Shown: piece by piece, positions 13,510-22,793 of the stretch
Numbering within the stretch: the stretch's first letter is position 1
How the letters are laid out: every line of letters begins with the position of its first letter
Source of the DNA: Bact-19 sp038319215
Lineage (GTDB): Bacteria > Bacteroidota > Bacteroidia > Bacteroidales > ML635J-15
Assembly: GCA_038319215.1 (NCBI GenBank)
Contig: JBBQCZ010000049.1
Span: 1-23,498 of the forward strand
Direction of reading: 5' to 3'
DNA: 23,498 bases
Notes under the pieces: generated by a model
Told to the model about the DNA's origin: nothing
The model's input: only the letters and a program-made list of their open reading frames with translations
Database searches by the model: none
Translations under genes and position numbers: made by a program

Positions 13510-14604
13510 ATGATGGAAAATTACATAATTAGTGGAGTACAACAAATAGGAATTGGAGTAGAAAAATTTGAAGAAGCTTGGAAATACTATATTGAAGTAT
13601 TTAATATGGATTGTCGTATTCTCGAAGATGATACCGTTGCAGAATTAATGCTCCCATACACAGGAAATAGCGCACAAAAGCGACATGCGTGCATTGCAAT
13701 AAACATGCAAGGTGGTGGCGGATTTGAAATTTGGCAATATTCAAATCGAAAACCCAAAACAATTGATTTCGATATTCATTTGGGTGATTTTGGTGTTCTA
13801 GCTGCAAAAATAAAAAGCAGAAATGTAAATCTAACATATGAGGAATTTAAAAGAAATCCAAAAATTGAAATTCTCGGTGGCTTAAATAAAGCAATTGATG
13901 GAAACTATACTTTTTTCATGAAAGATCCTTATGGAAATATCTTTCAAATAGTACACGACGATTACATTTTAAGAGATGAAGGAAGAACTTCTGGCGGACC
14001 AGTTGGTGCAATGATCGGAGTTTCAGACATTGAGAAATCATTAACTGTTTACCGTGACATTTTGGGATACGATAAAGTTATTGCAGACGAGACAGGAACA
14101 TTTGAGGATATTTCGGCTTTAAATTCTGGCACACAGAGATTTCGCAGAATCTTACTCACTCATTCAGAACCTCGTAAAGGAAGCTTCAGCAAATTGTTTG
14201 GTCCTTCGTATGTTGAGTTAATTCAAGCACTTGAAAGAACACCACGAAAAATTTACGAAGGACGTTTCTGGGGCGACCCTGGATTTATCCAAATTTGTTT
14301 CGACATCAGAAACATGGACGGATTACGTCAGAAATGTGAAAGTCTTGGATTCCCATTTACAGTTGATAGCTCAGTAAAACACAATGATCTTAATTCATTC
14401 GACATGGGAGAAGCAGCAGGGCATTTTACCTACATCGAAGATCCAGACGGCAATCTTATCGAATTTGTTGAGACTCACAAAATACCATTGCTAAAAAAAC
14501 TTGGTTTATACATAAATTTACGCAAACGCGATCCAGAAAAATCACTACCACTGTGGATGCTAAAAGCTTTGAGATTCGGACGAGTTAAGGCGGAAAGTTT
14601 GTAA
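13510..14604 (+). CDS. Two-module VOC (glyoxalase/dioxygenase fold) protein
   Basis: The 364-residue protein has two vicinal-oxygen-chelate modules, about residues 5-155 and 160-325, each ending in the typical DPxGN motif (DPYGNIFQIV and DPDGNLIEFV), plus a basic C-terminal tail of about 40 residues. VOC enzymes normally hold a divalent metal with His and Glu. Here the usual His positions read Gln (VQQIGIGV), Met (AMIGVSD) and Gln (FIQICFD), and the first module ends in Gln rather than Glu. A Glu remains in VELIQ and IEFVE of the second module. It may therefore be a non-classical or non-catalytic member. It lies on the same strand as the lipid genes, about 400 nt away behind repeats, and is followed by a terminator-like hairpin. 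Start may be either of two adjacent ATGs (13510 or 13513). Function unknown. Confidence 0.75.
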   Translation: MMENYIISGVQQIGIGVEKFEEAWKYYIEVFNMDCRILEDDTVAELMLPYTGNSAQKRHACIAINMQGGGGFEIWQYSNRKPKTIDFDIHLGDFGVLAAKIKSRNVNLTYEEFKRNPKIEILGGLNKAIDGNYTFFMKDPYGNIFQIVHDDYILRDEGRTSGGPVGAMIGVSDIEKSLTVYRDILGYDKVIADETGTFEDISALNSGTQRFRRILLTHSEPRKGSFSKLFGPSYVELIQALERTPRKIYEGRFWGDPGFIQICFDIRNMDGLRQKCESLGFPFTVDSSVKHNDLNSFDMGEAAGHFTYIEDPDGNLIEFVETHKIPLLKKLGLYINLRKRDPEKSLPLWMLKALRFGRVKAESL

Positions 14605-14639
14605 ATAAAAAAACACAGGCTAGAAAAACATTCAAAATG

Positions 14640-14675
14640 GCTCTCTCTGTACTAATTACTATAGTCAGAGAGAGC
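14640..14675 (+). terminator. Strong hairpin after the VOC gene
   Basis: GCTCTCTCTG (14640-14649) pairs perfectly with CAGAGAGAGC (14666-14675); ACTA and TAGT extend the stem inward. Only a short TATTT follows, so it is a likely but not textbook terminator. The rest of the 256-nt gap up to 14825 shows nothing definite. Confidence 0.6.
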
Positions 14676-14825
14676 TATTTCGTGTTGTATTACACTTTCT
14701 AAAAATGAAATACCAATATAATCACATTTTGCTGTCATTGCAATAAAGATGTATATTGTACTTCCATATCAAATGTTGATATCAAAATAAAAAGAACAAA
14801 ATTACTTCCAGATTAAATATTTGAG

Positions 14826-14833
14826 TATATTTG
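14826..14833 (+). promoter_or_regulatory. -7 promoter box of the polysaccharide cluster
   Basis: TATATTTG matches TAnnTTTG exactly and lies 27 nt before the TTG start at 14861. No TTTG is present at the usual -33 distance, so it is a half-supported promoter. Confidence 0.4.
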
Positions 14834-14860
14834 GAAATAATTTTCGCCTTAAATTAACAT

Positions 14861-15568
14861 TTGAACAATAAACTTATTAAAATTACTGCTGTAATTCCGG
14901 CCTTTAATGAAGCGACCAGAATTCAAGAGGTCATTGATAAAACAAGAGATTTTGTCGATGAGATTATTGTTGTAAACGATTGTTCTGTGGACAAAACATC
15001 AGAAATTGCAAAAAAAGCTGGAGCAATAGTAATTGATTTACCTAAAAATAAAGGAGCAGGTTTTGCAACACGCGTTGGGTGCGATAAAGCAGTAGAAAAC
15101 AAGGCAGACCTAATAATAACTCTTGATGCAGATGGACAACATTGTGCAAAAGATATCCCTGATCTAGTTACTGAGATTAATAATGGAAAATATGAAATTG
15201 TCTTTGGCTATCGAATAAAAGATAAATCTATGCCCCTAATTAAAAAAGCAGGTAACAGTTTGCTTGCATTTTTAGCTCTTATTCTTTTTAGAGTAAAACT
15301 AAAAGATGCTTTAACAGGCTTTCATGTATTTACGGCAGAAGCATACCCCAAAATAAGATGGGAATCAGAAAGATATGGATTTATTTTAGAATATGTTTAT
15401 AGCGTTTATAAAAACAAATTAAAATATACAGAAATCAAAATTAAAACTATTTATATTGATAAGAATCAAGGAATGGGAATAAAGGATGGCATTAAATCAA
15501 TCTTTTTACTATTTATGTGGAGATTAAATATTCCCAGAAAAGTAATAACATTTTTCAACCTAAACTAA
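14861..15568 (+). CDS. Family 2 glycosyltransferase
   Basis: The 235-residue protein is a GT-A fold enzyme that transfers a sugar from a nucleotide donor, possibly to a polyprenyl phosphate as in dolichol-phosphate-mannose synthase-like members. Visible motifs are VIPAFNEA (11-18), the nucleotide-binding Asp40 in VVNDCS, and the metal-binding D89-A-D91-G-Q-H. The C-terminal ~100 residues contain hydrophobic stretches (LLAFLALILF, SIFLLFMWRL) that suggest membrane association. An in-frame TAA lies at 14855-14857, and the only usable start before the first motif is TTG at 14861, so a non-ATG start is well supported. It opens the cluster and is followed after 7 nt by the amidotransferase gene. 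Confidence 0.85.
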   Translation: MNNKLIKITAVIPAFNEATRIQEVIDKTRDFVDEIIVVNDCSVDKTSEIAKKAGAIVIDLPKNKGAGFATRVGCDKAVENKADLIITLDADGQHCAKDIPDLVTEINNGKYEIVFGYRIKDKSMPLIKKAGNSLLAFLALILFRVKLKDALTGFHVFTAEAYPKIRWESERYGFILEYVYSVYKNKLKYTEIKIKTIYIDKNQGMGIKDGIKSIFLLFMWRLNIPRKVITFFNLN

Positions 15569-15575
15569 CAATACA

Positions 15576-17570
15576 ATGTGCGGAATTTTAGGTTTTTATA
15601 ATTTTACAGAAAGAGATTTTAGCTCAAATATTGAAATATTCAATACTCTAATGAAGGAATCCTATTCCCGAGGAAAAGAAGCATCAGGGATTGCTATTGC
15701 AGACGATGACAAAAACATTCACATAATAAAATCTGATCTTGACGGAAAAAAATTACTAAAATCACTAGAATTCCAAAATTTAAAAAATTCACTGAGCAAA
15801 AAGAAAATAATATCGGCTATTGGTCATTCTAGAATAGCAACAAATGGATTGCAACTCGACCACAATAATAATCAACCAGTTATTTCGGAAGACAATAGAA
15901 TTATGGTTGTCCACAACGGAATTATTGCAAATGCTGCTAAATTATGGGAAACATGCAATTTTAGCACTCAACTACCAGAACTCGACACAATAGCACTAAC
16001 AGAGTATTATAGACAACTTCTAAACACATACAGCAAAACTACGGCTCTATCCAAAATGTTTTCTGATATCGAAGGTTCGGCAAGTTTAGCAATTTATGAT
16101 TCTGTTGATAATAGCTTTATTCTTACAACTAACACTGGCTCGTTATACTATGTTTATGACGAAAAAGATGATAGACTATTTTTCGCTTCAGAAAAAATAT
16201 TTTTCAATAAAGTTTTAAAAAGAATATCCTGTGTTCTAAATGATGTAAAACAAGTTAAACCATTAACGGCAGTAATAATCGAAAACTTTCAACTAAATAT
16301 TATTGAGCTAGACACAGAAATTGATTTTCAACCTGAACTTAAAATAGACAACAACACAGAACAGAATAAATATAATACAATAAATTACAGTGCACCAGGA
16401 CCAAAATCGAAAGCTACAGAGCTTTATACATTCAATAATGATATTTCAAAACTTCGAAATCACGATTTTGATTATGAAAAAATAAATAAAATTCAACGAT
16501 GCACAAAGTGCATTTTACCCGTAACCACGCCATTTATAAAGTTCGACGAGCAAGGAGTTTGCAACTATTGTCATGAACAAAAACCAATTAAGCAAAAAGG
16601 ATTTGAAGCCTTGCTCGAAATTGCAGACAAATATCGTAAAAACAATGGAGAACCAGATTGCTTAGCTGGATTTAGTGGAGGAAAAGACAGCGCTTATGGG
16701 CTGCATTTTTTAAAAAAAGAACTTGGTTTAAAACCATTGGCATATTCTTACGACTGGGGTATGATAACAGATATCGGTCGTCGAAATCAGGCTCGCATTT
16801 TGGCAAAGTTAGGAGTTGAGCACATAATGGTTTCGGCAAATATTACAATGAAAAGGATGCATATTCGTCAAAATATCTTGGCTTGGCTCAAAGATCCACA
16901 TCCGGGAATTATAACGCTATTTATGCAAGGCGATAAACAATGCGAAAGATATGCTGACCAATTAAAGAAAAAGTATAATCTCGACTTAATGTTTTTCTTT
17001 AGAGGTAACGAATTGGAAATAGACGAATTTAAAACTGGATATTGTGGTGTTAAAGATGCTGACCCAGGCGGAGTTATTCATCACCTAGAGCCTTTAAAAA
17101 AAGTAAAATTACTAAGTTTTTTTGCAAGCCGATACATTAGAAACATTTCTTTAATCAACTCATCAATAGCAGAAACTGCAAAAGGATTTTACTCAACTTA
17201 TGTAAAGCCTCACGACTATGTTTACCTATGGCATTATATCCCTTGGGAAGAAAAAAAGATTCTGGACACTCTTATCCAAGAATTCAATTTTGAATTATCT
17301 CCCGAAACAACACAAACTTGGAGAACGGATGACGGTTCTTCAGCATTTTACAACTATATTTATTATTTAGTTCAGGGATTTACAGAAAACGACTCTTTTA
17401 GATCTCGTCAAATTCGCGAAGGTTTAATGGATAGACAAACGGCATTGGATATTGTTAATTCAGAAAACAAGCCTAGATATGAAGCGCTTAAATGGTATTT
17501 CGATGTTTTAGGACTCGATGGAGACTACGTTTTGGGCGAAATTGATAAAAAAGTAAAACGACTCTATTGA
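15576..17570 (+). CDS. Fused class II glutamine amidotransferase and N-acetyl-sugar amidotransferase
   Basis: This 664-residue enzyme appears to amidate a sugar with ammonia from glutamine. Residues 1 to about 240 are a class II glutaminase domain of GlmS type, with nucleophile Cys2 (MCGILGF), GHSRIATNG (83-91) and HNG (113-115). After a linker (about 250-305) comes a WbpG/PseA-like module: zinc-binding C309-x2-C312 and C329-x2-C332, and a PP-loop SGGKDS (367-372) for ATP activation. The layout copies asparagine synthetase, but the synthetase half is of the surface-sugar family, which usually uses a separate HisH-type (class I) glutaminase. The product is probably an acetamidino or amide sugar in the exported glycan. 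The end overlaps the next start by four bases. Confidence 0.85.
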   Translation: MCGILGFYNFTERDFSSNIEIFNTLMKESYSRGKEASGIAIADDDKNIHIIKSDLDGKKLLKSLEFQNLKNSLSKKKIISAIGHSRIATNGLQLDHNNNQPVISEDNRIMVVHNGIIANAAKLWETCNFSTQLPELDTIALTEYYRQLLNTYSKTTALSKMFSDIEGSASLAIYDSVDNSFILTTNTGSLYYVYDEKDDRLFFASEKIFFNKVLKRISCVLNDVKQVKPLTAVIIENFQLNIIELDTEIDFQPELKIDNNTEQNKYNTINYSAPGPKSKATELYTFNNDISKLRNHDFDYEKINKIQRCTKCILPVTTPFIKFDEQGVCNYCHEQKPIKQKGFEALLEIADKYRKNNGEPDCLAGFSGGKDSAYGLHFLKKELGLKPLAYSYDWGMITDIGRRNQARILAKLGVEHIMVSANITMKRMHIRQNILAWLKDPHPGIITLFMQGDKQCERYADQLKKKYNLDLMFFFRGNELEIDEFKTGYCGVKDADPGGVIHHLEPLKKVKLLSFFASRYIRNISLINSSIAETAKGFYSTYVKPHDYVYLWHYIPWEEKKILDTLIQEFNFELSPETTQTWRTDDGSSAFYNYIYYLVQGFTENDSFRSRQIREGLMDRQTALDIVNSENKPRYEALKWYFDVLGLDGDYVLGEIDKKVKRLY

Positions 17571-19681
17571 TTAATCATAATAAAAATCGAAAGTTCCGAA
17601 TTACAAATGCTGTTCTAATAACTTCAGCAATAGTTCCGCTATTTCTATTAATTTTCTCTTTTTACTACATTTATAATATAAATATTTATGGAGATTTTTC
17701 TTTAAGCATTTATCAAAATGGAAATAATATTTCTAAAGATGTTGAGGTAAAAGGTGTATCTTTCTTTGGACGCGAGCAAACTCTATATTTCAATGAAAGC
17801 TTCTCGAATTTAGGCACTTGGCATTTCAAAGAAATAAATATAAAAATCCCCAAAGATATCCAAAGTGGTAAAGAAATAGATTGTATTTTTTCAGATGACA
17901 AAGGAAACGCCGTTCAGAAAACGATAGAAATAAAAGAAAACGTTGCAATTATAGATTCAAACCATGAAGAAACTAGTTTTATTAATAAATCAATCTTCAT
18001 AATTTCTCTTCAATGGTTAAACGCATTGCAAATACAACTTGTTATAGTCTGTTTTGTTATCTTAGCATTATATGCCCTAAGAAAAACAAAATTTGCAATA
18101 ACCAATTTCAGCTTTTCAGCAAAAGATATTAGAAAACTAAGGTACATAATTTATTTTTTGCTTTTAGTTGCCGGAACAGTTTTAAGGTTTAACAACCCAA
18201 CCGACACTATTCTCGCTTATGATTATTCTGGACACATATCACCTGCAATAAAGTTTTTTACAAACGGAGGTTTCGACCATCACGAATGGGCATACCCATA
18301 TCCAACTTTTATTATTGCCATTTTATCAATCTTTAAAGATATTAATGCAGTTTTGTTTATTCAACATATTTTATCCCTTTTTTCAATTTCTGCATTTATT
18401 ATTTATATTGAAAATTATCATAAAAAAAATCATAAAAATCTAACATTTCAAGTATTTCTAACAATCTTAGGAACATTTATTTTTGGGATTCTTTATCTAA
18501 ATGTTAATTTTATTTTTTACGAAAAAACCTTACATCACGAAGGTATGATTATACCTTTTTCTTTGATGCTAATAATTCTTATTATTCAATATTTGAAAAC
18601 AAAAGACAATCAAAATGGAACAAAGTTTTATATTTTATTAATTTTTGGACTTTTTATTACCAGCCTTGTTCAATACCGATTTACAATTGGAATAATGGTT
18701 ATTGCCGCCTTTGTATTAGTTCTCGAATTAAAAAAACACTTCAAGACAAGTGCTTCTAAGACCATTATGAGTATAGGTATTTTTGTTGTTCTTTATCTGA
18801 CAGTATTTTTACCAGAATACTATCTTAAAGATAAATACGAGAAAATTGCCAGCTCCTTTGCTTACACAGAGTTTGTCTTTTCAAATGCAGAAATTGCAAA
18901 AAAAATAATAGAAAAAGGAGATTATGTAGATCAAGAATTCGACACTACGTATTTTTTACCATATATAAATAAAGCGATGTCAAATCCAAATAAAAGCTAT
19001 TTCCCAAGCTTAAGCTATAATTTCGACTATCTAAAATACCAACTTGTAAAACCAGAACTTGAAATATACATCGCAAAAAAATATTCAAACAACAATTCAA
19101 CAAAGCTCTCAGCAGAAGATCCTAAATTCTTCGTGAATTACAATAATTATTTTAAAAATTGGGCTATATTAATCATAAAGCACTACCCATTAGAAGTCAT
19201 AAAAAAAAGCACTAAACAACTCTTAATTGCATTTTTATCGCCAAGCAAAAACTACTTACAACAAAACACATCTTATACAATAACCAATCCTCGAGATTCG
19301 ACCAATTCCGATCACCAATACAAATATTTAGCAGACAATTTTAATTATAAAGAAGGTAAAACTTCGGAAATTTATTTTCCAGAAGAGAATAAATTTGTGT
19401 CAAATTCGGCAGGTATGCTAATAAAGATTTTACTACTTTTTTGTTTTGGTTTTCTAATTTATGATATACGACGAAAAAAGTATTCATTTGTCAGACTTGG
19501 CCTTGCGACAATCATTACTTGTACAATTATTACTGTGGCAATTTTACATTGTTTTGATATTCCCAGATATTTAACTACAATTTTACCATTTATATTAATT
19601 CTTATTTACCTAACACTTTCTGATTTAGTTTTACAAAAGTCCGACAAATCTAACTCACATTCCAAATCAGAAGTTTCATAG
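17567..19681 (+). CDS. Large multi-pass membrane protein, GT-C-like glycosyltransferase candidate
   Basis: The 704-residue protein has one N-terminal membrane segment (about 13-36), then a soluble beta-rich domain of ~100 residues (about 40-140), a second segment near 148-171, and many more up to the C-terminus. The segment RFNNPTDTILAYDYSGH (207-223) resembles the first external loop of GT-C enzymes (ArnT/GT39 type), where an Asp after an Arg-Phe pair is catalytic. A long non-membrane region lies at about 415-615. It probably transfers lipid-linked sugars on the periplasmic side, but family identity is uncertain. Start is TTG in a TTGA overlap with the preceding stop; no ATG exists near the first membrane segment. 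Two further C-terminal segments are visible before a polar tail. Confidence 0.65.
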   Translation: MINHNKNRKFRITNAVLITSAIVPLFLLIFSFYYIYNINIYGDFSLSIYQNGNNISKDVEVKGVSFFGREQTLYFNESFSNLGTWHFKEINIKIPKDIQSGKEIDCIFSDDKGNAVQKTIEIKENVAIIDSNHEETSFINKSIFIISLQWLNALQIQLVIVCFVILALYALRKTKFAITNFSFSAKDIRKLRYIIYFLLLVAGTVLRFNNPTDTILAYDYSGHISPAIKFFTNGGFDHHEWAYPYPTFIIAILSIFKDINAVLFIQHILSLFSISAFIIYIENYHKKNHKNLTFQVFLTILGTFIFGILYLNVNFIFYEKTLHHEGMIIPFSLMLIILIIQYLKTKDNQNGTKFYILLIFGLFITSLVQYRFTIGIMVIAAFVLVLELKKHFKTSASKTIMSIGIFVVLYLTVFLPEYYLKDKYEKIASSFAYTEFVFSNAEIAKKIIEKGDYVDQEFDTTYFLPYINKAMSNPNKSYFPSLSYNFDYLKYQLVKPELEIYIAKKYSNNNSTKLSAEDPKFFVNYNNYFKNWAILIIKHYPLEVIKKSTKQLLIAFLSPSKNYLQQNTSYTITNPRDSTNSDHQYKYLADNFNYKEGKTSEIYFPEENKFVSNSAGMLIKILLLFCFGFLIYDIRRKKYSFVRLGLATIITCTIITVAILHCFDIPRYLTTILPFILILIYLTLSDLVLQKSDKSNSHSKSEVS

Positions 19682-19741
19682 AAAGATATAAAAAATCAAT
19701 ATAATGTGGTAAACATCTGTTAATAGTGTAAATTTTTTTGC

Positions 19742-19749
19742 TATTTTTG
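19742..19749 (+). promoter_or_regulatory. -7 promoter box before the epimerase gene
   Basis: TATTTTTG matches TAnnTTTG and lies 19 nt before the GTG start, in an 87-nt gap. A near -33 match (TCTG, 19716-19719) is 22 nt upstream. It may give the epimerase and ABC genes their own transcript. Confidence 0.4.
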
Positions 19750-19768
19750 TTCAACTAACAAATAAGAT

Positions 19769-20719
19769 GTGAGTAAGAGGATAATTGTAACAGGTGGAGC
19801 AGGTTTTATTGGCAGTAATCTTTGTGATTATTTACTTGCAAACAATCACGAAGTGGTTTGTATTGATAGCTTTGATGACTATTATGATCCACAAATAAAA
19901 CGAAAAAATCTCTCCAAAGCACTTGCAAATTCAAATTTTACGCTATTAGAATCGGACATAAAAGAGATTGACTTTATTTCGGATAATCTTGACGGAAAGT
20001 TCGATGCTATTATTCATCTTGCAGCAAAAGCCGGAGTTAGATATTCACTAAAGCATCCTATAGGCTACGAAGAAAGCAATGTACAAGGAACAAAGAGCAT
20101 TCTTGATTTAGCAATAAGAAAAAACATATTCCAGTTTGTATTTGCCTCATCATCAAGTATTTATGGCAACTCTCCTGCCCCATTTAAAGAAAGTCATAAA
20201 GACTTGCTGCCAATAAGTCCTTATGCTCAAACAAAATTATTTTCCGAAAATACAGGAAAAGAATATTCTGAAAAATATGATATAAATTTTATTCCATTAA
20301 GATTTTTTTCAGTGTATGGACCAAGATTGCGGCCAGATTTAGTAATGAATAAAATTGCTGGTAGCATATTTAAAAATGAGAAATTAAAAATATTTGGCGA
20401 CGGTCTTGCTTCACGTGATTATACTTATGTTGACGATATAATTTCTGGGATAATGAAAGCTGTCGATTATAAAGAATCTAAGTTCGAAACATTTAATTTA
20501 GGCAGCGGCAATCCTATTAAACTTACGGAAATAATTTCGATGTTCGAAAAGCAAACAAGCAAAAAAGTAAATATCGAATTTGTGGACTCAATAAAAGGAG
20601 AATCAGACATCACTTGGGCAGATAACTCTAAAGCAAAAAGAATGTTAGGGTTTGAACCAAAAACCGATATTAGAGAGGGAATAAAAAACTATTTGGAATG
20701 GTATAAAATCAAACTTTAG
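19769..20719 (+). CDS. NAD-dependent nucleotide-sugar epimerase (UDP-glucuronate 4-epimerase-like)
   Basis: The 316-residue extended SDR enzyme has the NAD motif GGAGFIG (9-15), the acidic residue after the second strand (CIDSFDDYYDP), the active-site SSSSIYG (127-133) and Y152-x3-K156. The combination DSFDDYYDPQIKRKNL and HLAAKAGVRYSLKHP is typical of UDP-glucuronate/UDP-glucose 4-epimerases, and less so of dehydratases. It would supply a sugar nucleotide for the exported polysaccharide; the exact substrate cannot be read. The start is GTG at 19769, directly before the glycine-rich motif; the nearby ATG at 19767 is out of frame and stops at once. It is followed after 5 nt by the ABC permease gene. 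Confidence 0.85.
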   Translation: MSKRIIVTGGAGFIGSNLCDYLLANNHEVVCIDSFDDYYDPQIKRKNLSKALANSNFTLLESDIKEIDFISDNLDGKFDAIIHLAAKAGVRYSLKHPIGYEESNVQGTKSILDLAIRKNIFQFVFASSSSIYGNSPAPFKESHKDLLPISPYAQTKLFSENTGKEYSEKYDINFIPLRFFSVYGPRLRPDLVMNKIAGSIFKNEKLKIFGDGLASRDYTYVDDIISGIMKAVDYKESKFETFNLGSGNPIKLTEIISMFEKQTSKKVNIEFVDSIKGESDITWADNSKAKRMLGFEPKTDIREGIKNYLEWYKIKL

Positions 20720-20724
20720 TACCA

Positions 20725-21543
20725 ATGGAGCACAAACTGATAAGCCCTAAAAACAAAACTAGTCTTCCATCCTATTTAAGGTTGATATGGGATTATCGTT
20801 ATTTTTCACATTCATTGGCAATTGGCGAGATAAAAAACAAGTACGCCCGAACATTTACAGGATTATTTCTCAGTGTAATACAAACTTTAATTGGACTTGC
20901 TGTTTACTGGCTTATTTTTGGAATTGCAATTAAAATAGACACTGGCGATATTCCTTATCCAGTTTTTGCTTTACCAGGAATAATTGTATGGCAGTATTTC
21001 TCATATCTTGTTGGGAATAGCAGTGGAGCCTTAACAAATTCCGAGCATCTTATTAATAAACTATATTTTCCACGTATTAATTTAACTTTAGCTAAAGTTT
21101 TACCAGGCTTACTAGATTTTGGAAGCGGTTTTTTAGTTTTCGTAGCATTATTTTTAATCTTTGGCGTCAGTTTTTCGTTGTCTTGGCTTGCAATTCCATT
21201 AGTAATAATTGTTTTAATTATTTGTGGTCTAGCGCTTGGTTTGTGGACAAGTATTTTATCTCTTTACATTCGCGATTTGAGCCAGATAATAATACAGGTA
21301 ACTAATTTTTTAATTTTCGTAACACCAGTATTTTACCCTGGCACAATAGTTCCAGCCAATTTCAGATTTGTACTTTATCTTAATCCAGTAGCTGGAGTAA
21401 TAGAATATTTTAGAGCAATATTATTTGGAGCAGCATTACCTGATAAAGGATATTTAATTGGCTTCGGCATTATTTTAGTTCTATTTATCACAGCGGTTTT
21501 GGTTTACAAGCGCATAGAAAAACAAATTACAGATTTATTATGA
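20725..21543 (+). CDS. wzm: ABC-2 type permease of a polysaccharide exporter (Wzm)
   Basis: The 272-residue protein has about six membrane segments after a cytoplasmic N-terminus. The YRYFSHSLAIGEIKNKYARTFTG amphipathic stretch, LPGIIVWQYFSYLV, PRINLTLAKVLPGLLDF and the LNPVAGVIEYFRAILFG segment are hallmarks of ABC-2 O-antigen/teichoic acid export permeases. It moves a completed lipid-linked glycan across the inner membrane together with the ATPase encoded next. Its stop overlaps the start of that gene as ATGA, so the two are coupled. This places the cluster in the ABC-dependent rather than the Wzx/Wzy pathway. Confidence 0.9.
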   Translation: MEHKLISPKNKTSLPSYLRLIWDYRYFSHSLAIGEIKNKYARTFTGLFLSVIQTLIGLAVYWLIFGIAIKIDTGDIPYPVFALPGIIVWQYFSYLVGNSSGALTNSEHLINKLYFPRINLTLAKVLPGLLDFGSGFLVFVALFLIFGVSFSLSWLAIPLVIIVLIICGLALGLWTSILSLYIRDLSQIIIQVTNFLIFVTPVFYPGTIVPANFRFVLYLNPVAGVIEYFRAILFGAALPDKGYLIGFGIILVLFITAVLVYKRIEKQITDLL

Positions 21544-22793
21544 TAAACGAAAAAGCCATAATAATTAAAGGACTATGCAAAGAATACTATAAAAAAGATG
21601 CATCGCATGGTGGCTTTTTTGCCAAATTTAAACTAAATAAATCTGGCAAACCATTCTTGGCACTCAATAATATTAACCTTGAAATTAACAAAGGAGAAGT
21701 AATTGGAATTATTGGTCCAAACGGGGCAGGAAAAAGTACACTTTTAAAAATTTTGGCAGAAGTAACGCCTCCAACTACTGGTAGTGTTGAAATTTTCGGG
21801 AAAGTAGCCTCAATACTAGAAATAGGAATAGGTTTTCAGCCAGAATTGTCGGGATATGAAAATATATTTTTGTCGGGAAAATTATATGGATTAAACAATA
21901 AACAGATTTATAAGAAACTAGACGAAATAATAGATTTATTTGGATTTAAAGACTTTATACATTCTGAGGTAAAGCATTATTCATCAGGTATGTATATGAG
22001 ATTAGCATTTGCCATTATTGTTCACATTGATGCAGACATATATCTTTTTGATGAAATTCTAAGTGTTGGCGATTTCGCCTTCCAGAATAAAGTATTAAAA
22101 GTTATTTCTAATCTTAAAGAGAAAAAATCGACAATTTTGATTGTCACACATTCACCGGCAACCATATTAAGCATATCCGATTATTTCATTATTCTAAAAG
22201 ACAATTGCTTAATTTCAAAGGCTACACCTATTTCGGCACTAACCGAGTATCAAGAGTTAGTTCTATACAACAAATCAAATTTCGAGAAAATACCACAGCA
22301 TTTTTCGATAAAGGATGAAGAGATAAGCAAAAAAATAAACTTGAAAAAATTATCTGATAATATTCAAGTTGATTTACTCAGTGCAGAAATTTGCAATCTC
22401 GAACATTCATCGAATGACGTACTTTTCTCTAATCAAATGATAGAAATTAAATTTTGCTTAAAATACAAAACAAACCAAGCTTTAAGTTTTGGCTTTACAG
22501 TCAAGAATTACAACTCGGTAATTATTACACATCACATGTATGTTGCTGACCTTAAATGCGACTCGAATGAGCATACAATCAATTTAGAAACAATTATCCC
22601 TCCAAATAAATTTAATAATTTCAATCTAAAAATTGACTTTTTTGTTATTCAAGCAAATGAATTAATTCTTCTTTATCAAAACATACTGCAATTTGATTTA
22701 ATATCAGCTGATCAAAATATTTATGCACACACACACCAGACTATTGGGTATATGAATATTAATAACTTAAACGATAAAATTACACATATATAA
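21540..22793 (+). CDS. wzt: ABC ATPase of a polysaccharide exporter with C-terminal glycan-binding extension (Wzt)
   Basis: The 417-residue protein has a nucleotide-binding domain in residues 1 to ~235: Walker A GPNGAGKS (59-66), Q-loop near Gln100, signature YSSGM (147-151), Walker B DIYLFDE (166-172) and the switch His204. The ~150-residue C-terminal part (about 265-410) is beta-rich (IEIKFCLKYK, LSFGFTVKN) and matches the position and character of Wzt carbohydrate-binding domains. These bind the finished non-reducing end of the glycan before export, so the exported chain is probably end-capped. The N-terminal insertion about 20-38 is also typical of this subfamily. No terminator is clear in the 204 nt that follow. 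Confidence 0.9.
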   Translation: MINEKAIIIKGLCKEYYKKDASHGGFFAKFKLNKSGKPFLALNNINLEINKGEVIGIIGPNGAGKSTLLKILAEVTPPTTGSVEIFGKVASILEIGIGFQPELSGYENIFLSGKLYGLNNKQIYKKLDEIIDLFGFKDFIHSEVKHYSSGMYMRLAFAIIVHIDADIYLFDEILSVGDFAFQNKVLKVISNLKEKKSTILIVTHSPATILSISDYFIILKDNCLISKATPISALTEYQELVLYNKSNFEKIPQHFSIKDEEISKKINLKKLSDNIQVDLLSAEICNLEHSSNDVLFSNQMIEIKFCLKYKTNQALSFGFTVKNYNSVIITHHMYVADLKCDSNEHTINLETIIPPNKFNNFNLKIDFFVIQANELILLYQNILQFDLISADQNIYAHTHQTIGYMNINNLNDKITHI

